DNA from: Micromonospora trifolii
GTDB taxonomy: Bacteria > Actinomycetota > Actinomycetes > Mycobacteriales > Micromonosporaceae
Length of the DNA stretch: 64,000 nucleotides
Assembly: GCF_022229005.1 (NCBI RefSeq)
Contig: NZ_JAKKFD010000044.1
Span: forward strand, 248,001-312,000
Direction of reading: 5' to 3'
Made by a program: the position numbers and the translations under genes. The notes under the pieces are model-generated. The model had not been told where the DNA came from, did no database searches, and saw nothing but the letters and a program-made list of their open reading frames with translations. Each line of letters opens with the position of its first letter. Positions within the stretch are counted from its first letter, which is position 1. Positions 18,722-27,015 of this stretch are shown piece after piece.

Positions 18722-18954
18722 TGCCCGCCGTCGAGGCATGGCTGCTCGGCGGACCTGCCGACGGCCGCATCACCCACATCGAGGTGGACGACGACGGGTC
18801 CCTTCCGCAGGCCATCGTCCTGCCGCAGAGCGGCGCCTACCTCGGCGCCCGCGAGCACCCCAGCCAGCCGGTGCAGCACCGCTACCTCCGCTGCGCCGGC
18901 GAGGTCGACCCGCCAACCTTCCGGTACGACGGCCCTGTCCCCCAGGACCAGTGA
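18721..18954 (+). CDS. Small 77-aa hypothetical protein
   Basis: Starts on the ATG that overlaps the stop of the upstream membrane peptide. The protein begins PAVEAWLLGGPADGR and is acidic, with a beta-rich pattern (LPQAIVLPQSGAYLG, HRYLRCAGEVDPP). The 'LLGGPADG' opening with a C-terminal H-Y-L-R segment is like many short actinobacterial proteins of unknown function. It is probably co-expressed with the membrane peptide. No function is assigned. Confidence 0.6.
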   Translation: MPAVEAWLLGGPADGRITHIEVDDDGSLPQAIVLPQSGAYLGAREHPSQPVQHRYLRCAGEVDPPTFRYDGPVPQDQ

Positions 18955-19068
18955 CGTCAGCATGGGCTGCCAACCGCGCCAAGCCGGATCGGCCCGTGAT
19001 CCGACCAGAGAACGACACCACCCCAGCCCGGCCACATCGCTACCCACCATCATCCGCTGATCGAACGC

Positions 19069-19335
19069 TTGTACGATTCGCTGGTGGAGGATGCGGCGGC
19101 GCGCTGGTGGAACGGGATCTGGGGTCGCCTGGGCCGCCGAGATGTGTGGCTCACCCGCCAGGTCCGGTGGAAGGTCACCGCCCGAGCCGGCGACAGCGAG
19201 ACCGGCCGGGTGCTCCGGTGGGAGTTCGACACCGAGGGCGAGGCGCTCGCCATGGTCAAGCGTCTGCTCGCCGCCGACGCGGGCGGCCAGTGGCGCAAGC
19301 AGTCCGGCGACAGCCAGCCGCCACAGCAGACTTAG
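19069..19335 (+). CDS. Hypothetical protein, 88 aa
   Basis: A small basic, Trp-rich soluble protein (DAAARWWNGIWGRL, DVWLTRQVRWKVTARAG). The start is uncertain: TTG at 19069 is the most upstream choice after an in-frame stop, and a GTG lies a few codons inside. The amphipathic, high-GC3 reading frame looks coding. No family is recognised; it may belong with the two small genes upstream. Confidence 0.5.
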   Translation: MYDSLVEDAAARWWNGIWGRLGRRDVWLTRQVRWKVTARAGDSETGRVLRWEFDTEGEALAMVKRLLAADAGGQWRKQSGDSQPPQQT

Positions 19336-19388
19336 CACCCGACTGACGGGTCCGCGCCCCGAGGCACAGACCGTCAGCCAGATCGCAC

Positions 19389-20057
19389 TCAGGAGCTACA
19401 GGCGTTGAGCATGCTCTGCAGAGCGGACTTCTCCGACGACTGCAGGGTCAGGCCCCAGCTGTACTTCACGGTGATCCACATCTTGCTGTAGGTGCACCGG
19501 TACGACGACAGAGGCGGCTGCCAGGTGGAGGGATCCTGGTCACCCTTGGACTGGTTGACGTTGTCCGTCACCGCGATCAACTGCGGACGAGTGAGGTCGT
19601 TGGCGAAGCTCTGCCGACGGCTGGTCGTCCACGAGTTGGCCCCGGAGCGCCACGCCTCGGCGAGGGGGACGACGTGGTCGATGTCAACGTCGGAGGCCGC
19701 CGTCCACGTGGCGCCCTCGTACGGGCTGTACCAGCGGCCCGAGGTGGCAGCGCACGAGCTGTCGACGACGACGGAGGTGCCGTCACGCTTGAGGACCTGC
19801 TCGCGGGTGTTGCAGCTCCCGCTGATCGTGATCCAGTGCGGGAACAGGTCACGCGAGTAGCCGCTTGTCGAGCCCTGGGTTGCCACGGTCAGGGCGTTGA
19901 GCTGCGACTGCGCCGTCGCCTTCGACGGGATCCCGGGAGGTGCGGCCGACGCGGGCTGTGCGCTGACGCCGACCAGGGCGGCGACGGCGGCGAGAACGAC
20001 CGCAGCGGCATGGCGCGTGACGCGTGGAAAACGGGCAAGGACTCGGGTTACCCGCAT
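19389..20057 (-). CDS. Secreted HNH-family nuclease (DUF1524/GmrSD-type fold)
   Basis: A 222-aa exported protein. The signal peptide covers residues 1-~39 (RVTRHAAAVVLAAVAALVGV then QPASA-A). The catalytic region contains DVDIDHVVPLAEAWRSGA, the Asp-His of an HNH/beta-beta-alpha-metal nuclease, followed by the Asn-rich LIAVTDNVNQSKGDQDP typical of this family. Cysteine pairs (SGSCN, DSSCA, YRCTYS, NACSS) suggest disulfides outside the cell. GAGGAGG precedes the ATG at 20057. It is a monocistronic secreted nuclease; a role in nutrient scavenging or antagonism is possible. Confidence 0.88.
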   Translation of the reverse strand: MRVTRVLARFPRVTRHAAAVVLAAVAALVGVSAQPASAAPPGIPSKATAQSQLNALTVATQGSTSGYSRDLFPHWITISGSCNTREQVLKRDGTSVVVDSSCAATSGRWYSPYEGATWTAASDVDIDHVVPLAEAWRSGANSWTTSRRQSFANDLTRPQLIAVTDNVNQSKGDQDPSTWQPPLSSYRCTYSKMWITVKYSWGLTLQSSEKSALQSMLNACSS

Positions 20058-20247
20058 AGGGGCCTCCTCGGCACTGGGTGGACGGCAACCGTCTCTGACA
20101 ATCGTGGCCATCGAAGGACGCCTTTGTGAAGGGGTGACGAAGCAGCCAGGAAACTTTGGAGCATTCAGCGGCCGGCGTGCGGGCACGAGCCGGATCGGTC
20201 CAACACGGCCTCGCCGGGCGCCTGTTCCGGGCACGCGAGGTGCGCCG

Positions 20248-20725
20248 TCAGCAGTTGAACGACTGCGCACCCAACTCCCAGCGGCGCAGGTCGACCGGAA
20301 ACTGCTCGGCCCGCATCGCCGCGATGTTCTCCCGGAGGTGGCGCTGGTGCAGGGAGTACGCCTGCGGGGTTCGCCCCGCCCCAGTGGCCGAAGACCTCCT
20401 CGGCTTCGGTGGTGTGCTGGAACCGGCCCAACTGCCGAAGGTACCCGCTCAGGTTCGCCAGTACGGCGGCCAGGTCGAGTTCGAAAACCAGGGCGTTGGC
20501 TCGGACGAGGTCGGGGATGATCCCCACCGACTCCTCGGCCGCCAGCATCGCCGCGCCCATCTGCCCCAGCTCGGCGTGGCGCAGGCTGACCGTGTTCAGG
20601 GCGAGCGCCAGCAGCCTGGTGGAGTCGAAGCGCCCACCTCAGGGTGGAGGGACGGGTCAAGGTCGCCGGATGCTCCAGCATGGTGGCAACCCCGCCTAAC
20701 CGGGCGTCGAGCACCGGGTCAGTCC
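20248..20725 (-). pseudogene. Decayed TPR/STAND-type regulator fragment
   Basis: The minus strand carries TPR-like peptide pieces in more than one frame: VLDARLGGVATMLEHPATL, then LLALALNTVSLRHAELGQ and VFELDLAAVLANLSGYLRQ, then YSLHQRHLRENIAAMRAEQ and a final LRRWELGAQSFNC before TGA at 20248. At least two frame changes are needed to join them. The pieces resemble the helical repeats of large actinobacterial STAND/TPR proteins. The 5' part is missing. This is a non-functional remnant unless the frameshifts are sequence errors. Confidence 0.6.
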
Positions 20726-20934
20726 ACGATGTCCGGAAGGGCAGGCCAGCGAGCCCTTAGGTGTTCCCGCATCCCGGCGCTGTGGACCGGGTGATCGAGG
20801 TGACCCGGCGCGGTTTCGAGACCTCCTGGTGGTCAGCGAGGGCGCAACCCACCTCAACGATGACCGGATGTCCCGGTCGTCATCGCTACCGTGCTCGGGC
20901 GCCGACACCTGGAAGGGGCGCCGTTGCGGCGAGG

Positions 20935-21515
20935 TCAGGAGTTAGCGCGCAGGTCGGTGTAACCGGACCTGCCGAGTTGATCCATGACCTGTGCAAGGTG
21001 GTGCGACGTTGTCCAGGCGCGCCAGCTTGCGGCGTTGCCAGGCCCGCCGGCGCCGTCCGCCCGCGCAGCGATCTGGTGATCTCCCCAGGAAAAGTCTCGT
21101 CCTTGTGTAGGCCAATGGTCGGAGGAGACCAGTTCCTTGCACAGGTCGTACATTGCGTGCCTGTTCGCTGCGTCGTGGGGCCGACGATAGATCCACCACA
21201 CCTCATCGTCGCTGTAGCGGAGACTGGGCATAGGTCGCCACGCCGCTCCGGCCATTCCTGGATGAGCGATGGCGTAGTCCGCGTACTGGATGCCGAGGTC
21301 CTGCACGCGTTGCCACAGCTGCAGGTCCCAGCGCCGTAAGGCTGCAGGCATGTGGACCGGAAGGTGCGAGATGCTCGGCGACATGGCGCCGGAGGCGACT
21401 GTGATCGATCGCCAAGGGTAGCGCTGAGCCCAGGACACGCATTTGCGCACGACCGGTTCGACGCGGGTCAGGTCGCGTTCGGATCGCACCTCGAACACAT
21501 CAAGGACCAGGTGAC
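20935..21515 (-). pseudogene. Truncated 'beta family protein' gene
   Basis: The ~190 C-terminal residues match the Beta protein family: WRSITVASGAM, LQLWQRVQDLGIQYADYA, GRDFSWGDHQI, GNAASWRAWTTSHHLAQVM. A full member is about 350 aa. Upstream of ~21515 the frame stays open but is only the antisense of the large methylase gene, so the true N-terminus is lost. The methylase gene begins where the conserved part ends, as if it had been inserted or recombined over the 5' half. Beta proteins are found in phage-related and defence contexts; function is unknown. Confidence 0.6.
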
Positions 21516-21516
21516 A

Positions 21517-24500
21517 ATGCTCGATGGTCAGGCCGATTGCCGCCCTCCGCTCGTGCTGATTGCTCCGTCGTACGGCAACCCCGCGACACGCAAGCGATTC
21601 CACGACACCCTCGAGGAGCCGGTCGACTTCCTTGCCGAGGAGTTTGCGGGTGTCCTCAGCGAGGACGAGACGCACACGCTGCTCGCCCTCCATCCCGAGA
21701 ATTCCGCCCGGTTCTGGGGCGCGCTGGCGAGTCACAGCGCAATCATTGATCGTCTCCAGCAGGGCGACGTCGTCGTCTTCACCGGCCACAACCGCGTGCA
21801 GGCCATTGGCACCCTTGGCTGCCGGCTGCGTAACGAGGCCCTGGCCGACTCGCTCTGGCCACCGAAGCCGGGTGACAGGGGGTGGCTCAACGTCTACACC
21901 GTCGTGAACTTCCACCAGGTCAGCGAACTGGAGTACAAGCAGCTACGGGCCTGGGTCGGTTCGAGTGATCAGGACGTCTTCCAATCGGCGCGGGTGTTGA
22001 CGCCGGAGAAGTCAGCCGCCGTCATCACTGGCCTGGTCGCGCTAGCCGACACCGGTGAGGGGCCCGGCGACGACCGCCCCTTGGCCACCCCGCGGGAATT
22101 CGCATCCCACCTGTTCATGGCATGGGACCAACTACGGGGCAACGCGGACAGGTCACAGGTTGGTTGGTATCTCCTCGGTGTTTTCCTTCTGAAGTACGCC
22201 TCGGACTCCGTCGACGGTGGGCGTCGAGCACCCCTGCAGGGCTGGCTTCCCGACGGGCCACTGACCAACCTCCCCACGTTCGACGTCCCGGACGTCGCCC
22301 GATGGCGCAGACTTGTCAGGCTCCGTAGCGGTATCGGCAGAGAACTCGACCGGGCATTGCAGGCGTTGGAACACGCCAACCCGCGCGCGTTGGATGGCGT
22401 ATCCCGACAGATCAGTTTTGAGCGAAGTGGCGACCAGCCAGGGTTGCCGGACCACGACCTGAGCCTCCTCCTGCAACATTTCGACCGCTACCGCCTTCGC
22501 CCGAATGCTCTCGAGTCGGGGGAAGGCCTGAGAGCCGGGATCGACCAGGTGGTGGAGATGGCGACCGGGTCGACCATCGAAAACGGCTCCCAGTTCTCGA
22601 CGCCGGACCTGATCAGGCGGCTGATGGTGCAACTCCTGGACCCCGCCGGTGGCATGAGCGTCTACGACCCGGCCGCCGGGACGGGTGGCCTGCTGATCAG
22701 GGCCGCCGAGCATATGGTGGCGCGGGGCGCGAGCCCGCACCGGATGATGGTCGCCGGCCAGGAACACTCGGCCCAGGCCTGGCTCCTGTCGAAGATGAAC
22801 CTGCTGTTGCAAGGCGTTCCCACCGATTCCCTCGCACTCGGGGACACCCTGACTGACCCGCAACACGTCCGGTCCGGAGCTCTCGAACGCTTCGACCGCG
22901 TCCTGTCGGACCCGCCATTCGGACAGCACCGGTCCGCCGAGGCGATGCCCTACCCGGAGCGTTTCCGCTGGAGTTCCGGGCGACCGGGTACCCAACGCGC
23001 GGAACTGTTGTTCGTACAACACATGTTGTCGGTCCTCAAGGCCGATGGTGTCGCCGCCGTTGTGCTGCCCCGTAACGTGCTGTTCGGGCGCGGTGACGAA
23101 CAGGCATTCCGCACACGACTGCTCGACGACGACGCCGTCGAAGCGGTCGTCGGGCTGCCGGCGCAGCTCTCCGGCGTCGCGGCGTGTGTGCTCATTCTCC
23201 GGGCACCGAACTCGAAGCCGAACGACCGGGCCGGCAAGGTCCTGTTCACCGACGTCACTCCCCCGACCGATGGTCACGTCGGCAGCTCTGATCTGGACAC
23301 ACAGCTCCACCAACTGGTGCAGGATTACCTCTCGTTCGAAAGCCGTCCGAGTTTCGCGCGGGTCGTCGGCCGCGACGAACTACGGGACAACGGTGACGAC
23401 CTCACTATTGATCGGTACGTGTCGACGGAGTCATTCGACACCGATGCGGTTGGGGAGAAGATTGAGGGGTGGGAGAGCACGCTTCGCGGCCTCGTGCACG
23501 ACGGCGCGTACGACGAGGCCGCCGTCCTGCTTCGACAAATCGGCGAAGACGATCCCCAGGGACTCGCCCGCCTCGGCACGGAGTTCGGCTTCCTCGACAT
23601 CGTCGACACTGACCGTGACGTCATCGCCGCGATCTGGCGCCCGACCGCCTCGCGTAATCCCTTCCCGTCGCCAGCGACAGGATCGAACCCGGAGATCGCC
23701 ACGGAACCGGCGGCGCGGGGGGATTCACCCGACCCACCGGTGCGATCAGATGGCACTCCGCCCGTGCGATCACCTCAGGAATCCGGGGCCGTACTGGAAC
23801 AAGCCACCGTCGACCTGCTCACCCGACTCTTCCTCATCCAGCCTGACGACCAAGAGGTGCTGGTTACCCGTTTACGCTCGCAGCGACCCGGGCCCCAGTA
23901 CGGGCACGACATCGAACTGGACTGCACCGTCGCCGGCAGCCCCACCGTCCGGTGCCACGTCGAGTGCAAGAACCTGTCTCGCCCCATCCGACTCAATGAC
24001 ATCGCGGACAAACTGCTCCAAGAGAAGTACAGTACCCGGAGCGAAAAACTGGACCACTGGATCCTCATCTCCCCCCACTCCGGTCCCACCAACGAAGTGC
24101 GGAAGATGCTGGACGCGTGGGAACAGCACCAGGAATACCCCTTCTCCGTGCAGATCTGGAGTCCTGAGGACGGCATCCAGGGGCTCTTCGCTCTTGATCC
24201 CGAGGTCTACCGGGCCGTCTACGACACCCCGCCGGGACAGCCTCAGCTCGCGATGGCCCAGCGAGCGATGGAGCAGCTCCAGTCCAGGCTGGCACCGCGG
24301 CTTCGGCTGGATCGGGTGTGGCATCGCTACCTCAGCGATCCCCAGATGCTCTGCTTCGTCAACGAGGATGCCCGTCACTTCAACGAGCTCTACACGAACC
24401 AGGTGCAGCTCCGAGCCACCGACCGGAACGGGTCACTACTCGCGCACAACCTGCTGGACGAGACGGTGGCCTGGCTCGACAACCCCGATTCGACAGAGCC

Positions 24501-25191
24501 GCTCCTCCTGCTCGCGGACTTCGGCGAGGGCAAAAGCTTCTTCACCTACAGCCTGGCCCGGCAACTGTGCCAGGACTACCTCCGCGAACCGGAGACCGGA
24601 GTCGTTCCTCTGCGCATCCCCCTGCGGGAGTTCGCACGAGCAGGCGATAGCCGAAGGTTGTTCCAGCGACGGTTGGCAGAACTCGGTGCCACCGTCGCCG
24701 ACTGGCGCGAACTGGAACGCCGCGGGCGCACCCTGGTAATCCTCGACGGCTTCGACGAGATGTCCACCGACCTCTCCCCGGCCGCGATCACCCGCAGTCT
24801 CAACGACATCCGATCCTGCCTCGATGAGCTCGGCAAGTCCAAGGTCCTGGTGACCTCACGCCACCGGGTCCTCGACGGCGGGCGCGACTGGGATCGGGTC
24901 CTGGACCGGCTCCGCGAGCCGAGGGTCCTGCGGATCGCTCCCGGCACCCGGGCCGAACGCGTCCGATACCTCGAACAGTTCGCCACCGACGACAGATCGA
25001 CCCAGGCTCTCGAGGACCTTCGTAACCTCTACGACCCCATCGGGCTCGCCGCCAAGCCGCTCTTCCTACAGATGATCAAGGAAACTCTGTCGGAACTACC
25101 CGCGGACACCTTCAGCGAGCTGACCCTCTACGACACGTACGTCCGCCGAAGCCTTCACCGCAAGATCGAGCTGTTCGACGACGAGGCCTGA
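21517..25191 (+). CDS. PUA-like reader / N6-adenine methylase / Mrr-like nuclease / NACHT protein (5' part of a frameshifted gene)
   Basis: 1224 aa here. Domains in order: residues ~10-150, a PUA/EVE-like fold (GDVVVFTGHNRVQAIGTLG), possibly a modified-base reader; ~200-620, an HsdM-type N6-adenine methylase with SAM motif YDPAAGTGGLL (~382) and catalytic DPPF (~464); ~770-900, a restriction-endonuclease fold with HDIELD and CHVECKN (D...ExK); ~960-1224, a NACHT ATPase with P-loop ADFGEGKSFF and Walker B LVILDGFDEMS. The ATG at 21517 follows AAGGA; GTG 21511 is an alternative. The frame ends at TGA 25189-25191, exactly where the NACHT winged-helix part should continue; it does so in the next frame. 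Likely a defence switch. Confidence 0.85.
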   Translation: MLDGQADCRPPLVLIAPSYGNPATRKRFHDTLEEPVDFLAEEFAGVLSEDETHTLLALHPENSARFWGALASHSAIIDRLQQGDVVVFTGHNRVQAIGTLGCRLRNEALADSLWPPKPGDRGWLNVYTVVNFHQVSELEYKQLRAWVGSSDQDVFQSARVLTPEKSAAVITGLVALADTGEGPGDDRPLATPREFASHLFMAWDQLRGNADRSQVGWYLLGVFLLKYASDSVDGGRRAPLQGWLPDGPLTNLPTFDVPDVARWRRLVRLRSGIGRELDRALQALEHANPRALDGVSRQISFERSGDQPGLPDHDLSLLLQHFDRYRLRPNALESGEGLRAGIDQVVEMATGSTIENGSQFSTPDLIRRLMVQLLDPAGGMSVYDPAAGTGGLLIRAAEHMVARGASPHRMMVAGQEHSAQAWLLSKMNLLLQGVPTDSLALGDTLTDPQHVRSGALERFDRVLSDPPFGQHRSAEAMPYPERFRWSSGRPGTQRAELLFVQHMLSVLKADGVAAVVLPRNVLFGRGDEQAFRTRLLDDDAVEAVVGLPAQLSGVAACVLILRAPNSKPNDRAGKVLFTDVTPPTDGHVGSSDLDTQLHQLVQDYLSFESRPSFARVVGRDELRDNGDDLTIDRYVSTESFDTDAVGEKIEGWESTLRGLVHDGAYDEAAVLLRQIGEDDPQGLARLGTEFGFLDIVDTDRDVIAAIWRPTASRNPFPSPATGSNPEIATEPAARGDSPDPPVRSDGTPPVRSPQESGAVLEQATVDLLTRLFLIQPDDQEVLVTRLRSQRPGPQYGHDIELDCTVAGSPTVRCHVECKNLSRPIRLNDIADKLLQEKYSTRSEKLDHWILISPHSGPTNEVRKMLDAWEQHQEYPFSVQIWSPEDGIQGLFALDPEVYRAVYDTPPGQPQLAMAQRAMEQLQSRLAPRLRLDRVWHRYLSDPQMLCFVNEDARHFNELYTNQVQLRATDRNGSLLAHNLLDETVAWLDNPDSTEPLLLLADFGEGKSFFTYSLARQLCQDYLREPETGVVPLRIPLREFARAGDSRRLFQRRLAELGATVADWRELERRGRTLVILDGFDEMSTDLSPAAITRSLNDIRSCLDELGKSKVLVTSRHRVLDGGRDWDRVLDRLREPRVLRIAPGTRAERVRYLEQFATDDRSTQALEDLRNLYDPIGLAAKPLFLQMIKETLSELPADTFSELTLYDTYVRRSLHRKIELFDDEA

Positions 25192-25223
25192 GCCAAACCA
25201 GCGGAGAACTCGTCGAGAACCTG

Positions 25224-26825
25224 TTGAAGATCCTGGAAGACATCGCGGTCGAGCTGCAGCAAGCAAACCAGCCCTACATCCACCTGCGCGACTACTCGAC
25301 GACGTCCGGAAACAGCCTCGCCGCGATGTTGTGGAAGATGCGGGACGACCCATCGCCGGCAGCGCCACCCGACGGTGCCGAAGACGACGCCACCGCTCGC
25401 ATCGGCGTCCGCGCACTGTTAAAGGCCGTCACCGCTCCCGGAGCCGACCCAGAAAAGTGGCCGGTGGACTTCTTCCACCGGAGCATGCGGGAATACTTCT
25501 TCGCCCGCGCCCTAGCCCGCAGACTCGAACGCGAGGACCACGACCAGGCCCGCCGGATCCTCGAACCCACCCTGCTACCGCCGGAGATCACCCACTTCGC
25601 GGCGGAGATCCTCCGAACCCACTCCGACAGCACCCCGCTGTCTCGACTGACGAGTTTCACCCGGTCCGCGACCGTCGACCTGGACAACGCCTACCTCGGC
25701 GGCAACTCGATCACCTTGCTCTACGCCACCCGAGGGAAATTGCCTGCGTACGACTGGTCGGACCTGCGCCTGGACCATGCCCGACTCGGCGGTGCGGACC
25801 TCACCGAGGCGAGGTTCGCCAGAAGCTCCCTGCGTGGCGCGAACCTTGACAACGCGGACCTGACGCGCGTCGATTTCACCGGCGCGGATCTTGAAGGGGT
25901 CCGGTTGGAGGAGACTGCCCGGGTTGCGGCGGTCACCACCCTCGGCGACGACAGAATCGTCGCCGCGTACGAGGACGGTACGCTGCGCGGGTGGCGCCCT
26001 CGGCCGGGCGGAACCGCCACGAATCACGTCATCGCCTCACTCGATCACCGGGTAGAGCGGCTGCAGTCCACGCCACATCAACGGCTGATCGCCATCGGAG
26101 ATGGCAGATGCACCATTCTCGACCCTGACGGACAACATGTTCGTGCCAGGGCCAGCTTCATCACCAAATCACGGTTCAGGCCCAGCCTGGCAGGACACCA
26201 GTCCGTGCTCTTCTTGGAGGAGACCAGCGGCGGGTGGAACCGTGCCATCTGGGTCGACCCCACCACCACCCACACCCTCGACCACCGCGACGTCGAGGCC
26301 GTCGTCAGCTGCTACGCGCAGGCCGACGGACGGGCGTACGCACTCGCCACCGAGAACGGGCAAGAACCCGGATCCGGTACCCACGAGGGCACCACGATCA
26401 CGGTGAACCTGCCAGACGCCGCCAGCACGCATCGACAGCTGCTCCTGACCGACAACCGCGTGAGCTGTCTCGCTCTCCACCACCGCCAAGGCGGCGGCCT
26501 CCTCCTGGCCGTCGGCAGACACGACGGAAGCGTGACGGTCCGGAATGTCCCCGTCAACGATCCCGACGACCCGCCGGCCGTCCTCTGGCACCACGACCTG
26601 CACACCGGCACGGTCACCACGATCGCGTTCGCCGACGACGACCGATTGATCACCGGCGGCGCCGACCGCATCGTCTGCGACATACGAACGGGCGCCGCGG
26701 GGTTCGGCACCGCAGATCCGCAGATCCAGCGTCTACACCTCACCCTGCGCTGTGAAGGGGTCAAGTTCGACGGTGTGCGGACCCCATACGAGCAGCAGCG
26801 GCTCCGCCGATACTCCGCGACCTGA
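25224..26825 (+). CDS. C-terminal part of the NACHT protein: helical, pentapeptide-repeat and propeller domains
   Basis: The frame is open from 25188, overlapping the upstream stop, and reads LSQTSGELVENLLKILED straight on from the NACHT module, so this is the 3' part of the same gene displaced by one base. The first start codon is a TTG at 25224, with no good ribosome site. It continues the NACHT C-terminal helices (VDFFHRSMREYFFARALAR), then pentapeptide repeats (ADLTEARFARSSLRGANLDN), then a WD40/propeller-like region (~residues 230-510) with blades such as SVTVRNVPVN and RLITGGADRIVCDI. It probably acts as the sensor. If the frameshift is real the sensor is lost or made separately. Confidence 0.8.
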   Translation: MKILEDIAVELQQANQPYIHLRDYSTTSGNSLAAMLWKMRDDPSPAAPPDGAEDDATARIGVRALLKAVTAPGADPEKWPVDFFHRSMREYFFARALARRLEREDHDQARRILEPTLLPPEITHFAAEILRTHSDSTPLSRLTSFTRSATVDLDNAYLGGNSITLLYATRGKLPAYDWSDLRLDHARLGGADLTEARFARSSLRGANLDNADLTRVDFTGADLEGVRLEETARVAAVTTLGDDRIVAAYEDGTLRGWRPRPGGTATNHVIASLDHRVERLQSTPHQRLIAIGDGRCTILDPDGQHVRARASFITKSRFRPSLAGHQSVLFLEETSGGWNRAIWVDPTTTHTLDHRDVEAVVSCYAQADGRAYALATENGQEPGSGTHEGTTITVNLPDAASTHRQLLLTDNRVSCLALHHRQGGGLLLAVGRHDGSVTVRNVPVNDPDDPPAVLWHHDLHTGTVTTIAFADDDRLITGGADRIVCDIRTGAAGFGTADPQIQRLHLTLRCEGVKFDGVRTPYEQQRLRRYSAT

Positions 26826-27015
26826 CCGTGCGCTCCCCCGTCTGGTGAGAGTTGATGAGGTGTCCCCGCTCGGTGAAGCCGTGGCAACCTAGCCCCGTAT
26901 TGATGCCCGATGTCGACCTGTCTTCGCGTATCACGGCCCGCATCAACCGGCGGTCATACGGGCGGGCGCTTACCCGCTACCGTAAGCCCATCGGGGATCA
27001 TCGCTGGGAGGGTTG

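Noticed and set aside
21516..21915. Upstream extension of the beta-family frame on the minus strand to a full-length-looking 326 aa
   Set aside because: The extension is antisense to the clearly coding N-terminus of the methylase gene and has no beta-family features.
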